Of a stretch of 64,000 nucleotides of DNA, positions 33,702 to 45,661 are shown in pieces. Position numbers and translations under genes: made by a program. The stretch is taken from positions 1,949,001 through 2,013,000 of the forward strand of contig NZ_CP083455.1 of NCBI RefSeq assembly GCF_020229735.1. Reading direction: 5' to 3'. Every line of letters begins with the position of its first letter. Position 1 is the first letter of the stretch. This stretch comes from Deinococcus taeanensis. Lineage in GTDB: Bacteria; Deinococcota; Deinococci; Deinococcales; Deinococcaceae. The notes under the pieces are model-generated. The model saw nothing but the letters and a program-made list of their open reading frames with translations. It was not told where the DNA came from and made no database searches.

Positions 33702-34742
33702 TCAGACCTTGACGATCCAGCCTTCGGGGGCGGGCCGGTCACCGTACTGAATTCCGACCAGTTCGTCGTACAGGCGCCGGGTGACCGGGCCGGCCTCGGT
33801 TTCACTGTGGAAGACGTGGAAGTGCTCGCCGTGCTGAATGCCGCCGATGGGCGTGATGACGGCGGCCGTGCCGCACGCGCCGGCTTCGGCGTACTCGTCG
33901 AGCCGGTTGATGTACACGTCACCTTCGACGACGTTCAGGCCCAGGCGGTGCTGGGCGAGCCACAGCAGGCTGTACTTGGTGATGCTGGGCAGGATGCTGG
34001 GGGACTGGGGGGTCACGAAGGTCTGGCCGTCTTTCGTGATGGCGAAGAGGTTGGCGGCACCCACCTCCTCGATTTTCGTGTGGGTGGCCGGGTCGAGGTA
34101 GATCGCGTCGGCGAAGTGCCGTTCCTTGGCCTCGTGCCCGGGCAGCAGGCTCGCGGCGTAGTTCCCGCCGACCTTGGCGGCGCCGGTGCCGGAAGGTGCC
34201 GCCCGGTCGTAGGGGCTGGTGATGAAGTTGTGCGGGGTCAGGCCGCCCTTGAAGTACGCGCCGACCGGAATGCAGAACACGCCGAACAGGAACTCGGGGG
34301 CGCTGCGCACGCCGATGTTGTCGCCTACGCCGATCACGTAGGGCCGCAGGTACAGGGCGCCGCCGCTGCCGTAGGGGGGCAACCAGCGCTCGTTGGCTTT
34401 CACGACCTGCCGGCACGCGTCGATGAACTGCTCGGTGCTCACCTCGGGCATCAGGATGCGGCGGCAGCTGGCCTGCATGCGCGCGGCGTTCTGGTCCGGG
34501 CGGAACAGGTTGATGCTGCCGTCCGCGGCGCGGTAGGCCTTGAGGCCCTCGAAGCACTGCTGGCCGTAGTGCAGCGCGGTGCTGCCTTCGCTGATGTGCA
34601 GGACGTTGTCGAGGGTGAGGGTGCCGCTGTCCCAGGCGCCGTCGCGCCAGTGCGACAGGTAGCGTTCGTCGGTGCGGAGGTAACTGAAGCCCAGGGTGCT
34701 CCAGTCGAGGTCCACGGGGGGGCGGGCGGTCTGCGTGGTCAT
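33702..34742 (-). CDS. ilvE: Branched-chain amino acid aminotransferase
   Basis: Fold type IV PLP aminotransferase for the last step of Leu, Ile and Val synthesis and the first of their breakdown. Marks: LHISEGSTALHYGQQCFEGLKAYR, the PLP lysine in AAKVGGNYAASL, IEEVGAANLFA and EAGACGTAAVITPIGGI, all of the type II (eukaryote-like) BCAT group. 346 residues, normal. A GACAAT hexamer ends seven bases before the ATG on the minus strand. It is followed on the same strand by glgB after 172 bases that hold one hairpin, so the two are probably separate units. Confidence 0.95.
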   Translation of the reverse strand: MTTQTARPPVDLDWSTLGFSYLRTDERYLSHWRDGAWDSGTLTLDNVLHISEGSTALHYGQQCFEGLKAYRAADGSINLFRPDQNAARMQASCRRILMPEVSTEQFIDACRQVVKANERWLPPYGSGGALYLRPYVIGVGDNIGVRSAPEFLFGVFCIPVGAYFKGGLTPHNFITSPYDRAAPSGTGAAKVGGNYAASLLPGHEAKERHFADAIYLDPATHTKIEEVGAANLFAITKDGQTFVTPQSPSILPSITKYSLLWLAQHRLGLNVVEGDVYINRLDEYAEAGACGTAAVITPIGGIQHGEHFHVFHSETEAGPVTRRLYDELVGIQYGDRPAPEGWIVKV

Positions 34743-34822
34743 GCCGCCTATTGTCGCTCAGCGGGGCGGCGGGGGTCCAATCGGCCCAGACAGGGGCTCG
34801 GGTGCGCCGCCCGGCCGGTCGC

Positions 34823-35451
<629 letters not shown>

Positions 35452-35455
<4 letters not shown>

Positions 35456-36039
35456 AGGCTCCCCTTGGTGCTGGGCATGCTCTGGGAGGTGACCTGCACG
35501 GCGTCGTGCAGGGCGCGGGCCAGCGCCTTGATGATCGCCTCGATGACGTGGTGGGCTTCGCGGCCGGCGAGCAGGCGCACGTGCAGGGTGATGCCGGCGT
35601 GGTTGCTCAGGCCGCGCAGGAATTCACGCAGGTGGTAGTGGGTCATGCCGCCCGCGTCGCCCCAGACGTTCAGGGTTTCGGGTTCAAAGGCGAGGTGGGC
35701 GCGGCCGGAGAGGTCGACCACGACGTGCGCGAGCGTTTCGTCCATGGGAACGAAGGCGCTGCCGTACCGTTCAATGCCTTTGCGGTCGCCGAGCGCCTGG
35801 GTGAGGGCCTGACCGAGGGTGATGCCGACGTCCTCGACGAGGTGGTGCGGTTCGATGTGCAGGTCGCCGGTCGCGCGGATGTTCAGGCCGATGCGGGCGT
35901 GGCGGGCCAGAGCGTCGAGCATGTGGTCGAGGAAGCCGTGGCCGGTGCTGGGGGGCTCGTAGGTGGTGGTGTCGAGGTCGAGCTGAACGGTGATGTCCGT
36001 TTCGCTGGTCGTTCGGGTGACGGTGGCCGTGCGGCTCAT
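35452..36039 (-). CDS. hisB: Imidazoleglycerol-phosphate dehydratase
   Basis: Mn-dependent dehydratase of histidine synthesis, monofunctional form. Metal-binding marks: STGHGFLDHMLDALARHA, LHIEPHHLVEDVGITLGQAL, and the second repeat FLRGLSNHAGITLHVRLLAGREAHHVIEAIIKALARAL. 195 residues. The ATG at 36039 is chosen because a minus-strand TACCAT box (36047-36052) ends seven bases before it; the ATG at 36048 would fall inside that box. It forms a two-gene unit with hisH. Confidence 0.95.
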
Positions 36040-36127
36040 GTGCTGCATGGTAGTGGGCGGGCGCGGCGGGGAGTGTGCGCTTGTCTGTGGGGTTGGGGGG
36101 GTGCCCAGTAGTCCGGACGGCGGGTCA

Positions 36128-36163
36128 TTCTGTCTTGACCGTAATACCGTTCTGTTATAAACT
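36128..36163 (+). promoter_or_regulatory. ddrA promoter with candidate radiation/desiccation response motif
   Basis: TTCTGTCTTGACCGTAA (36128-36144) resembles the Deinococcus RDRM palindrome TTATGTCATTGACATAA, with 11 of 17 positions equal and a well kept left half. It overlaps a -35 TTGACC (36135-36140); the -10 TAAACT is at 36158-36163 with a 17-bp spacer. A DdrO-type repressor bound here would block the polymerase. The transcript start is predicted at or next to the ATG at 36170. Confidence 0.7.
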
Positions 36164-36169
36164 AAATAT

Positions 36170-36774
<605 letters not shown>

Positions 36775-36778
<4 letters not shown>

Positions 36779-36894
36779 TCTGGCGCGGCCGCGACCCGGA
36801 GAACCGCACGCCTGGCAGCAGCCAGCTGCTGGGCGTCACCCTGGGCCTGCTGTTGCTGATGCTCCTGGGCGGCACCCTGGCACGACTGCTGTAA
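36775..36894 (+). CDS. 39-residue single-pass membrane protein overlapping ddrA
   Basis: GTG at 36775 overlaps the ddrA stop as GTGA and opens a 39-codon frame ending TAA at 36894, just before a terminator. The product has a polar arginine-rich N-terminus (IWRGRDPENRTPGSS) and one hydrophobic helix (about 18-36, mostly Leu and Gly), ending RLL. Its position makes it the second gene of the DNA-damage-inducible ddrA transcript. I know no family for it. It could anchor DdrA or act as a small stress peptide. The overlap and the terminator placement argue it is real; it is too short for motif support. Confidence 0.6.
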
Positions 36895-36911
36895 CAGTCC
36901 GCGTGAACGGC

Positions 36912-36947
36912 CTGGAGCCCCGGTGAGCCCTGGGGCTTCAGGTTTTT
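36912..36947 (+). terminator. Rho-independent terminator of the ddrA operon
   Basis: A 10-bp stem with one G-T pair (36912-36921 with 36932-36941), then a five-T run, 18 bp past the small gene's stop. Confidence 0.88.
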
Positions 36948-37018
36948 CGTGCAGGGCCTCCATGTGTTACCACTCTGGTACGCACAGTTCACCCAGCCTT
37001 CAGGCTTACGCTTTGCCC

Positions 37019-37792
37019 ATGACCTGGAACCCCGACCAGTACCACCTCTACCGTGAGGCCCGCAGCGCCCCCGTCCACGATCTGCACGCCCTGATCCCCG
37101 ACCAGCCCTACCGCCGCGTCATCGACCTGGGCTGCGGGACCGGCGAGCACACCCTGACCCTCGCCCGCCGCCACCCGGACGCCCAGGTGACCGGCCTGGA
37201 CCGCAGCCCCGAAATGCTGGAACGTGCCCGCACCCTGCACGCCCCCAACCTGCACTTCACACCCGGGGACCTGAGCGAACTGAACGGCAGCTTCGACCTG
37301 ATTCACGCGAACGCCTCGCTGCAGTGGGTTCCGGACCACCCCGCCCTGCTGAGGCGCCTGTGGGCCCACCTGAACCCCGGTGGAGTGCTGGCCGTGCAGG
37401 TGCCCGCCAACCACGACCACCCCAGCCACCGGCTGCTCACTGACACCGCCCTGGACTTCGAGACGGAACTCGGCGGGTACGCCCGCTTCGGCACGGCGCA
37501 CGGGGCGTCCCCGGTGCTGAGTGCCGCGGCGTACGCTGAACACCTTGACGCCCTGGGGGCCACCGACATCACCGCGCTGAGCAAGGTGTACCCGGTGGTG
37601 CTGCGCGGCGCCGAAGGCCTGATCGAATGGACCAGGGGGACTGCCCTCGTGCCGTACCTGTCGCGCCTGGACGCAGCGGACGCTGAGCGCTTCGTGCAGG
37701 CGTACCGCACGCGCCTTCAGGGGGCATTTCCCGGTGAGCGGCTGTACTACGCCTTCACGCGCACGCTGTTCGTGGCCCGCCGCCCCGGGTAA
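37019..37792 (+). CDS. tam: Trans-aconitate 2-methyltransferase
   Basis: SAM-dependent methyltransferase that esterifies trans-aconitate, a damaging by-product of the citrate cycle. Marks: MTWNPDQYHLYREARSAPVHDL, the SAM motif VIDLGCGTGEHTLTLARR, GLDRSPEMLERAR, FDLIHANASLQWVPDH and LNPGGVLAVQVP. 257 residues, the usual length. TACGCT ends six bases before the ATG, fitting a leaderless start. Citrate synthase is in the window at 53-54 kb, but not adjacent. Confidence 0.92.
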   Translation: MTWNPDQYHLYREARSAPVHDLHALIPDQPYRRVIDLGCGTGEHTLTLARRHPDAQVTGLDRSPEMLERARTLHAPNLHFTPGDLSELNGSFDLIHANASLQWVPDHPALLRRLWAHLNPGGVLAVQVPANHDHPSHRLLTDTALDFETELGGYARFGTAHGASPVLSAAAYAEHLDALGATDITALSKVYPVVLRGAEGLIEWTRGTALVPYLSRLDAADAERFVQAYRTRLQGAFPGERLYYAFTRTLFVARRPG

Positions 37793-37796
37793 TCAC

Positions 37797-38290
37797 TCAC
37801 TTCAGGAAGTCCTGCGGGTCCAGGTCCCGCTGGGCCATCTGTGGGGTCATCAGCATCAGGATGTGCGCAGGGCGGCCCTGCCTGTCCTTCACGTGTCCAT
37901 CAGGTACAACCCCTTGAACATGCCGTCTGCCAGCTGGTACAGATTCGCGCTCTGTCCGTCCCTGGACCGGGCCGCCTTCAGGAACGCCAGGTTGCGCGCG
38001 CCTACGAACTCACCGGCCTTTCCGTCCGGGTTGACCAGCATCAGCGCCCAGTGGTTCGTGCTGACCTTCGGCGTGTAGATGAACATCAGCGCGTCGGCGG
38101 GCACGCCCGGCGGCCGGGCCCACAGGCGCATCACGAGTTCCCCCATGACGTTCGTCTCCATCTGCGCAGGCACCTTCACCTGGCCCGAGACGAGGCCCCA
38201 CACGGTTTTCGAGTAATCGGCCGCGCCCGCCACCCCGGACAGCGCACAGAGGGTGATCAGGGACGCAGGGGCAGACGGGCGCGGCAGCAT
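37797..38290 (-). pseudogene. Secreted hypothetical protein, frameshifted near the C-terminus
   Basis: An export signal (SAPASLITLCALSGVAGA) precedes about 110 residues of a soluble domain (WGLVSGQVKVPAQMETNVMGELVMRLWAR...ALMFIYTPKVSTNHWALMLVNPDGK). The frame stops at 37889 after GLYLMDT. In the next frame it continues VKDRQGRPAHILMLMTPQMAQRDLDPQDFLK to a TGA at 37797-37799, so one base is missing at about 37885-37895. The restored protein would have about 164 residues. No family recognised. Protein lengths ending at 37889 would miss the conserved-looking tail. It is convergent with tam, with four bases between them. Confidence 0.6.
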
Positions 38291-38360
38291 ACCTGCAGCA
38301 TTCCAGACGCACCACTCTGCCGCTGCCTCACCTGCCCGGTCACCGCCGGGGAGGCCGCCC

Positions 38361-40841
<2,481 letters not shown>

Positions 40842-40885
40842 GCCCGGATGGTAGCGGAGCGGCTGCGCTCCCGGGCCGGGTCCGG

Positions 40886-41521
40886 TCACCCGGGCAGGGT
40901 GAGGACGTCGCGCAGGTCCCGTAACGTCACGTCGGGTGTTTCGGTGGTCAGCGCGTGCGTGGTCGGCAGCCACGCGGCGCGCAGGCCCACCTGCTGCGGT
41001 CCCCACACGTCGTTCCGGGGGGAGTCGCCCACGAACCACGCCCGGCGGGCCGGCACGCCCAGCCGGTCCAGCGCCAGGGTGTAGAGGCGTGGATCGGGTT
41101 TACTGAGCCCCACGGCCCTGCTGATCACCACGTCGTCCGTCAGGGCCTCCAGGCCGCAGCGGCGCAGGCTGGCGCGCTGCAGGTTCTCCCAGCCGTTCGT
41201 GACGACGCCGGTCCGCACGCCACGCTCACGCAGGACGCGCAGCACCTGCAGTGCGTGCGGCATGGGCGCGGCGTGCTCCACATGCCCGGCGTACGTGTCC
41301 AGCAGCACCTGCGGGTCGTGCTTTAACCCGAACTCCCGGACGAGCTGGGGAATCACGTCCGCTTTCGGGCGGTAGCCGTGATCCTCCAGGGCCAGGAAGC
41401 GCTCCGCATACCCGTCCGGCAGGCCAAAGTGCCGGACGTGCTCACGCAGCCACGCCCGCACCGTGGCGGCGCGGTCGTGCAGCGTGCCGTCCAGGTCAAA
41501 CAGAATGGCGGCAGGACTCAC
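40886..41521 (-). CDS. HAD-superfamily hydrolase (subfamily IA)
   Basis: Phosphatase with all four HAD motifs: FDLDGTLHD (I, nucleophile Asp), VVTNGWEN (II), KPDPRLYTLAL (III) and FVGDSPRNDVWG (IV). An alpha-helical cap lies between motifs I and II (about 15-90). 211 residues. The substrate is not predictable; the family includes 2-haloacid dehalogenase-like and nucleotide phosphatases. The GTG at 41521 is supported by a minus-strand TAGACT box ending six bases before it, which overlaps the end of the upstream gene. Confidence 0.9.
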   Translation of the reverse strand: MSPAAILFDLDGTLHDRAATVRAWLREHVRHFGLPDGYAERFLALEDHGYRPKADVIPQLVREFGLKHDPQVLLDTYAGHVEHAAPMPHALQVLRVLRERGVRTGVVTNGWENLQRASLRRCGLEALTDDVVISRAVGLSKPDPRLYTLALDRLGVPARRAWFVGDSPRNDVWGPQQVGLRAAWLPTTHALTTETPDVTLRDLRDVLTLPG

Positions 41522-41530
41522 GCGCCGAGT

Positions 41531-42589
41531 CTACTCGGACTGCGGGTCCGGGTCGCGCGCCACGGCCGGGTCCACCGCGCTCTTGTGGAACGCCGCGCCC
41601 AGCGAGTGCACCGCCTCGTGAATCAGGCGGGTGTTGATCACCTGCGCCGCGTGCATCCCGGCGGCCGCGGCCTGCACCACGTACTGCGGAGCGCCCGTCA
41701 TGTCCCCGGTGGCGTACACGCCAGGCACGCTGGTCTCCTGCTGCTCGTTCACCAGCACGCGGCCCTTCTCGTTGAGCGCGCAGCCCAGCGAGGCGGGCAG
41801 GTGACTGCCGCCCTCCTGCTCCGGCGCCAGAAAAATGGCGTCCACCTGCAGGGGGGGGCGGCGGCGGAAGGTGACGCACACCGCCTGGCCGCTCAGCGGA
41901 CCGCCGCTCAGGTGCCGGATGGGCGCGTCCTGCACGCGGACCCCCACGCGTTCCAGGTCCTGCGCCTGCGCCGGGGTGAGACAGGTCTCGCCGTTGGTGA
42001 GGAGGGTCACCCGGTCGGACCACGCGCGGACCGTCAGGGCCAGGTGGTGACCCGACTGGCCGTGCCCGTACACCGCCAGCGCCCGGCCCCCGTGCTCCCA
42101 CCCGTCGCAGTAAGGACAGTGGTACACGCCCTGCCCCCAGCGTTCCCTGAGCCCAGGCACGGCCGGCAGGATGTCGCGTACACCGGTGGCAAACAGCAGG
42201 ACGCGCGCATGAAACCACCCGTTCCCGGCACGGACGCTGAACAGGCCCGGCGCGCCGCGCACCTCACGGGCCGTTTCGGTCAGGACCGTCACGTCGTAGG
42301 GCTCAAGGTCGGCCAGCCCCTGCTTCTTCAGGTCGTGCGGGCTGATGCCGTCCCGGGTCAGCAGGCCGTGTCCGGCACTGACGCTGGTGTTGCGGGGCGG
42401 ACCGCCGTCAAGCAGCAGCACGTGGCGCCGCGAGCGGCCAAGCGTGAGCGCGGCACTGAGGCCAGCCGGGCCGGCCCCAACCACAATCACGTCGAACAGG
42501 CCGTCCACGACCTGCCCGGCGCGTGGGGGCGGCACCTCCGCAGGCGGCGTCCCGCCCGGCAGGAGGCCGGGGGGCAGGCGGCCGCTCAC
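41531..42589 (-). CDS. Thioredoxin-reductase-like FAD/NAD(P) oxidoreductase
   Basis: Two-dinucleotide-domain flavoenzyme of 352 residues: FAD motif VIVVGAGPAGLSAALTLGRSRRHVLLLDGG (about 34-63), redox pair CPYC in VYHCPYCDGWE, an NAD(P)-binding fold around ALAVYGHGQSGHHLALTV, and the C-terminal FAD motif VPGVYATGDMTG. The second-domain motif GHGQSG is atypical for TrxR proper, so the reductant or partner may differ. The N-terminal 28 residues are Pro-rich and not part of the fold, so the true start may be later. The upstream SDR gene overlaps it (ATGA). Confidence 0.88.
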   Translation of the reverse strand: MSGRLPPGLLPGGTPPAEVPPPRAGQVVDGLFDVIVVGAGPAGLSAALTLGRSRRHVLLLDGGPPRNTSVSAGHGLLTRDGISPHDLKKQGLADLEPYDVTVLTETAREVRGAPGLFSVRAGNGWFHARVLLFATGVRDILPAVPGLRERWGQGVYHCPYCDGWEHGGRALAVYGHGQSGHHLALTVRAWSDRVTLLTNGETCLTPAQAQDLERVGVRVQDAPIRHLSGGPLSGQAVCVTFRRRPPLQVDAIFLAPEQEGGSHLPASLGCALNEKGRVLVNEQQETSVPGVYATGDMTGAPQYVVQAAAAGMHAAQVINTRLIHEAVHSLGAAFHKSAVDPAVARDPDPQSE

Positions 42590-43275
42590 CGGGGGGCGGG
42601 GCGGACACTCAGGTCCGTCAGCGTCGCGTCCCGCGGGGCACCTAGCGCGAAGGCGATCGTGGCCGCCACTGTCTCCGGGTCAATAAACGCCTCCGGGCTG
42701 TACTCGCCGCCTTCCTGCTGCCGTACCTTCGCCTGCATGGGCGTGGCGGTGCGGCCGGGGTACACGCTGGTGACGCGCACGCCGCGCGGCGCCTCCTCGT
42801 CGCGCAGGGCGTCGGCGAGGGCCTTCAGGGCAAACTTGCTCGCCGCGTAGCTGCCCCAGCCGGCGTTGGCGCGCAGGCCCGCGCCACTGTTCACGAACAC
42901 CACGGTGCCGCGCTCGGCCCGCACCCGGCCCAGAAGCAGGCGCGTCAGTTCGGCGGGCGCGACCGTGTTCACGGCCAGGGTGTGCGTCCAGACGCCGTGC
43001 GGCTGCTCGGCCACCGCGCCGAGATCCACGACACCGGCGTTGTGCACCACGTTCGTTACGCGCCCAAACCCCTCGACCGCCCCCGCGAACGTCTCCGGGC
43101 GGGTCAGGTCCAGGTGCAGCGGCCGGGCGGCGAGCGCCCCGCACAGATCGGCCAGGGCCGGCGTGCCGCGGCCGGACAGGATCAGGTCGTGCGTGGGGGC
43201 CAGCTGCCGGGCGAGGGCCGCGCCGATTCCTCCGGCGGCGCCGGTGATGAGTGTGACGGGTCGGGACTGGGTCAT
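42586..43275 (-). CDS. Short-chain dehydrogenase/reductase
   Basis: Classical SDR, 229 residues. NADP-binding TLITGAAGGIGAALARQLA (8-26), VVHNAGVVDLG (NAG motif), catalytic Ser in VFVNSGAGL, YxxxK in GSYAASKFALKAL, and VTSVYPGRTATPM. The basic residue in ILSGRGTP after the second strand points to NADP. Substrate unknown. Its stop overlaps the ATG of the TrxR-like gene, so the two are probably translated together. Confidence 0.92.
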   Translation of the reverse strand: MTQSRPVTLITGAAGGIGAALARQLAPTHDLILSGRGTPALADLCGALAARPLHLDLTRPETFAGAVEGFGRVTNVVHNAGVVDLGAVAEQPHGVWTHTLAVNTVAPAELTRLLLGRVRAERGTVVFVNSGAGLRANAGWGSYAASKFALKALADALRDEEAPRGVRVTSVYPGRTATPMQAKVRQQEGGEYSPEAFIDPETVAATIAFALGAPRDATLTDLSVRPAPR

Positions 43276-43464
43276 GCCCTGACCTTAGCGCAGCGCCACA
43301 GGGCGCCGGCGCGTGTGAATTCACTGTTAAAGGCGCGCCTCCGGGGGTGGCGCGTGAACGGGCACCGCAGCGAGGCACCGCAGCGACGGGCCCGCACGGC
43401 CGGGGGTCGGCGTGCGGCAGGTGAGTGCACCCGCGGCGGTGAGGTCTGCCATGCTGGCGCCCGT

Positions 43465-43818
43465 ATGGCCGTTCCGACCGTGATCCTGTGGCCGCTCGTT
43501 TCCGATTTGCCTCTTCTGATCGTGTGGGTGGTGGGCACCGTGCTGGCCGCCCTGCGCGTGCGGCACACGCCTGCGCTGCGCTGGGTGGTGGCGGCACTGG
43601 TCCTGCTGGGAATCACCCGCCTGACCGGCGGGATTCTGCTCGGCTGGCTGCCCGTGTGGGCCGCGGAACAGAAGGTCACGGCAACGACCCTCAGTCCGGT
43701 GCTCACGGCGGTCGCGGCGGGACGCACCCTGCTGGAGGTGATCGGCTGGCTGCTGCTTCTGACCGGCGTGTTCAGCGGCCGCCGGCACCCCCCGGCGTCC
43801 AGGATCAGGGACCGCTGA
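43465..43818 (+). CDS. Small hypothetical membrane protein
   Basis: 117 residues with three hydrophobic helices: DLPLLIVWVVGTVLAAL, ALRWVVAALVLLGITRLTGGILLGWLPVW and LLEVIGWLLLLTGVF, and a basic C-terminal tail (SGRRHPPASRIRDR). No recognised family. The ATG at 43465 starts the first hydrophobic unit; the frame is open much further upstream but antisense to the SDR gene. Its stop overlaps the end of the convergent amidase gene by 14 bases. Confidence 0.65.
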   Translation: MAVPTVILWPLVSDLPLLIVWVVGTVLAALRVRHTPALRWVVAALVLLGITRLTGGILLGWLPVWAAEQKVTATTLSPVLTAVAAGRTLLEVIGWLLLLTGVFSGRRHPPASRIRDR

Positions 43819-45604
43819 TCCGGGCCTGCTCGGCGTAGTGGGTGCTGACGCCCTGCGCGATGGCCTGCGCCAGCCGGGCCTGTCCGGCGGGACTCTGCAG
43901 CAGGCGCAGGTTGCCGGGGTCGGTGAGGTACGCGGTTTCGATCAAGAGACTGGGCTGCGTGGTGGGCCGGGTCAGGGCGAGGTCCGCGCCGGGTTTCAGG
44001 CCGGCACCGGGACCCAGCTCCGGCAGTGCGGCGCGCAGCGCGGCCAGGATGTACGCCGCGGCCGCCTGCGCCTGCGGGTGGGTGAAGTACACTTCCGGGC
44101 CGCGCACGCCGCGCGGGTCGCGGCCGTCGGGCAGCGCGTTGGCGTGAATGCTGATCAGCAGGTCGCTGCCGCTCTGCTCGGCGCTCAGGCCGCGGTCGTA
44201 CAGGCCCAGGGTGACGTCCGCCGTGCGGGTGAGGTTCACGGTGGCGCCCTGGGCGCGCAGGAGGTCCGCGGCGCGCTGCGCGACGGGCAGCATGAGGTTC
44301 TTCTCGGGGGTGCCGAGGCTGCCGGCCCCGCCGTTCTGCGTGCCGCCGTGCCCGGGGTCGAGGGTGATCACGCGGCCTTCCAGGGGACGCAGCGGGTTCA
44401 GGGTGGGGGGCCGGCGGGCCGTGATGAGCAGGTCAGGGCCATCGAAGGCCGCCGCGTAGCCCCAGGCGGGCGCGCTGAGGCGCAGGTCGATCTGCGTGAC
44501 GTTCGGGCCGGCCGGGCGGAGGTCCAGGCGCTCCAGCAGGAGGTCCGTGCCGTCCGGGGAAGTCAGGGGAGCACTCAGGGGGCCGTACAGGGTGAGGCTC
44601 AGGGTGCGGGCGTCGGGCTGCGTGAGCGTGAAGGGCGGGCGGGCCGCTCCCAGGGGCACGCGGACATTCAGTGTGGTGGGGTCGCCGGTCACCTGCAGGG
44701 ACCCGCCAGTCAGGGGTGAGGGTGCGGCGAAGCCCAGCGGGGTGGTCTGCGCGGCCGTGATCAGGGCGCTCACGCCGGGCGCGAGGCGCACGCGCAGGTC
44801 GTTGCCGGCGCGGCCCACGGCGCGGAACGTCATGCCGTCACGCGGGTATAGCAGGGGCTCGCCGGTCAGGGTGGTCAGGCGGGTGCCGGAGGCGTTCAGG
44901 CCCAGCCCCGGAACGCTCGCGGGGGCCTGGGTGACGGTGCGGGCCGTGCCGGGCGCGATCGACAGGGTGCCCTGGGCGGGGACGGTGACGGTGCGGCCGT
45001 CCCGGCCGGTGAGGCTGACGGTCAGGGTGGCGCCGGCCAGGCGCCCGGTGGGCGGCACGGCGTACGTGGCGGCGTAGGTGCCGGCGGGACCTTCGGTCAT
45101 GGGGAGTGCGGGGCCGTCGGCGACGCGGTAGTAGGCGCGGCCGCCCGGCGCGCCCTGGAAGCGCACGGGCACCTGCCGTTCAGGCAGGGTGTCTCCGGCA
45201 GGGTCCCAGAATTCCAGCGGCTGCGTGGGCTGCACGCTGCTGCGGCTGATGGCGGTGGGGGTGGCGGGCAGGGGGCGGGTCACGGTGCGGGTCACGCGCA
45301 GGGTCCGGGTGCCGGCCTGCGTGCCCAGGCGGGCCACGAGCCGCAGGTCGTTCGTGCCTTCCTTCAGGGGCCACCAGCTCATGAACAGGCCGTCCGGCCC
45401 GGTGGGGACGGGCACGCCGCTCACCGTGAGGGTCGCGCCGGGGGGCACGCTGCCTTCCAGGATCACGTGGTCAAACGCCACGCGGTAATCGGGTGGCGGG
45501 TAGGCGACGAACACGTCCGGGGCGGCGCGGGCGGCGCTGAGGCTCAGAGCGGCGCCCAGGGTCAGCCACCGCAGCAGGGCGGCTCGGGAAGCGGTGTGGC
45601 GCAT
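43805..45604 (-). CDS. N-acetylmuramoyl-L-alanine amidase (Amidase_3)
   Basis: Exported zinc amidase that cleaves the bond between MurNAc and the stem peptide. Signal peptide at 1-27 (LLRWLTLGAALSLSAARA), then about 380 residues of beta-rich modules including an AMIN-like segment (LLLERLDLRPAGPNVTQIDLRLSAPA). The catalytic domain from about 410 has zinc ligands and acid in LDPGHGG, SLGTPEKN, SIHANA and LLIETAYLTD. 599 residues. Divergent from a RelA/SpoT-type gene with 57 bases between starts. The long N-terminal region is probably for wall or envelope attachment. Confidence 0.92.
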   Translation of the reverse strand: MRHTASRAALLRWLTLGAALSLSAARAAPDVFVAYPPPDYRVAFDHVILEGSVPPGATLTVSGVPVPTGPDGLFMSWWPLKEGTNDLRLVARLGTQAGTRTLRVTRTVTRPLPATPTAISRSSVQPTQPLEFWDPAGDTLPERQVPVRFQGAPGGRAYYRVADGPALPMTEGPAGTYAATYAVPPTGRLAGATLTVSLTGRDGRTVTVPAQGTLSIAPGTARTVTQAPASVPGLGLNASGTRLTTLTGEPLLYPRDGMTFRAVGRAGNDLRVRLAPGVSALITAAQTTPLGFAAPSPLTGGSLQVTGDPTTLNVRVPLGAARPPFTLTQPDARTLSLTLYGPLSAPLTSPDGTDLLLERLDLRPAGPNVTQIDLRLSAPAWGYAAAFDGPDLLITARRPPTLNPLRPLEGRVITLDPGHGGTQNGGAGSLGTPEKNLMLPVAQRAADLLRAQGATVNLTRTADVTLGLYDRGLSAEQSGSDLLISIHANALPDGRDPRGVRGPEVYFTHPQAQAAAAYILAALRAALPELGPGAGLKPGADLALTRPTTQPSLLIETAYLTDPGNLRLLQSPAGQARLAQAIAQGVSTHYAEQARISGP

Positions 45605-45661
45605 GCTCCGGGATAGCACACGCGCGCGGGCCCGCAGGGGAGGGCGTATGCTGGGTCTCTC

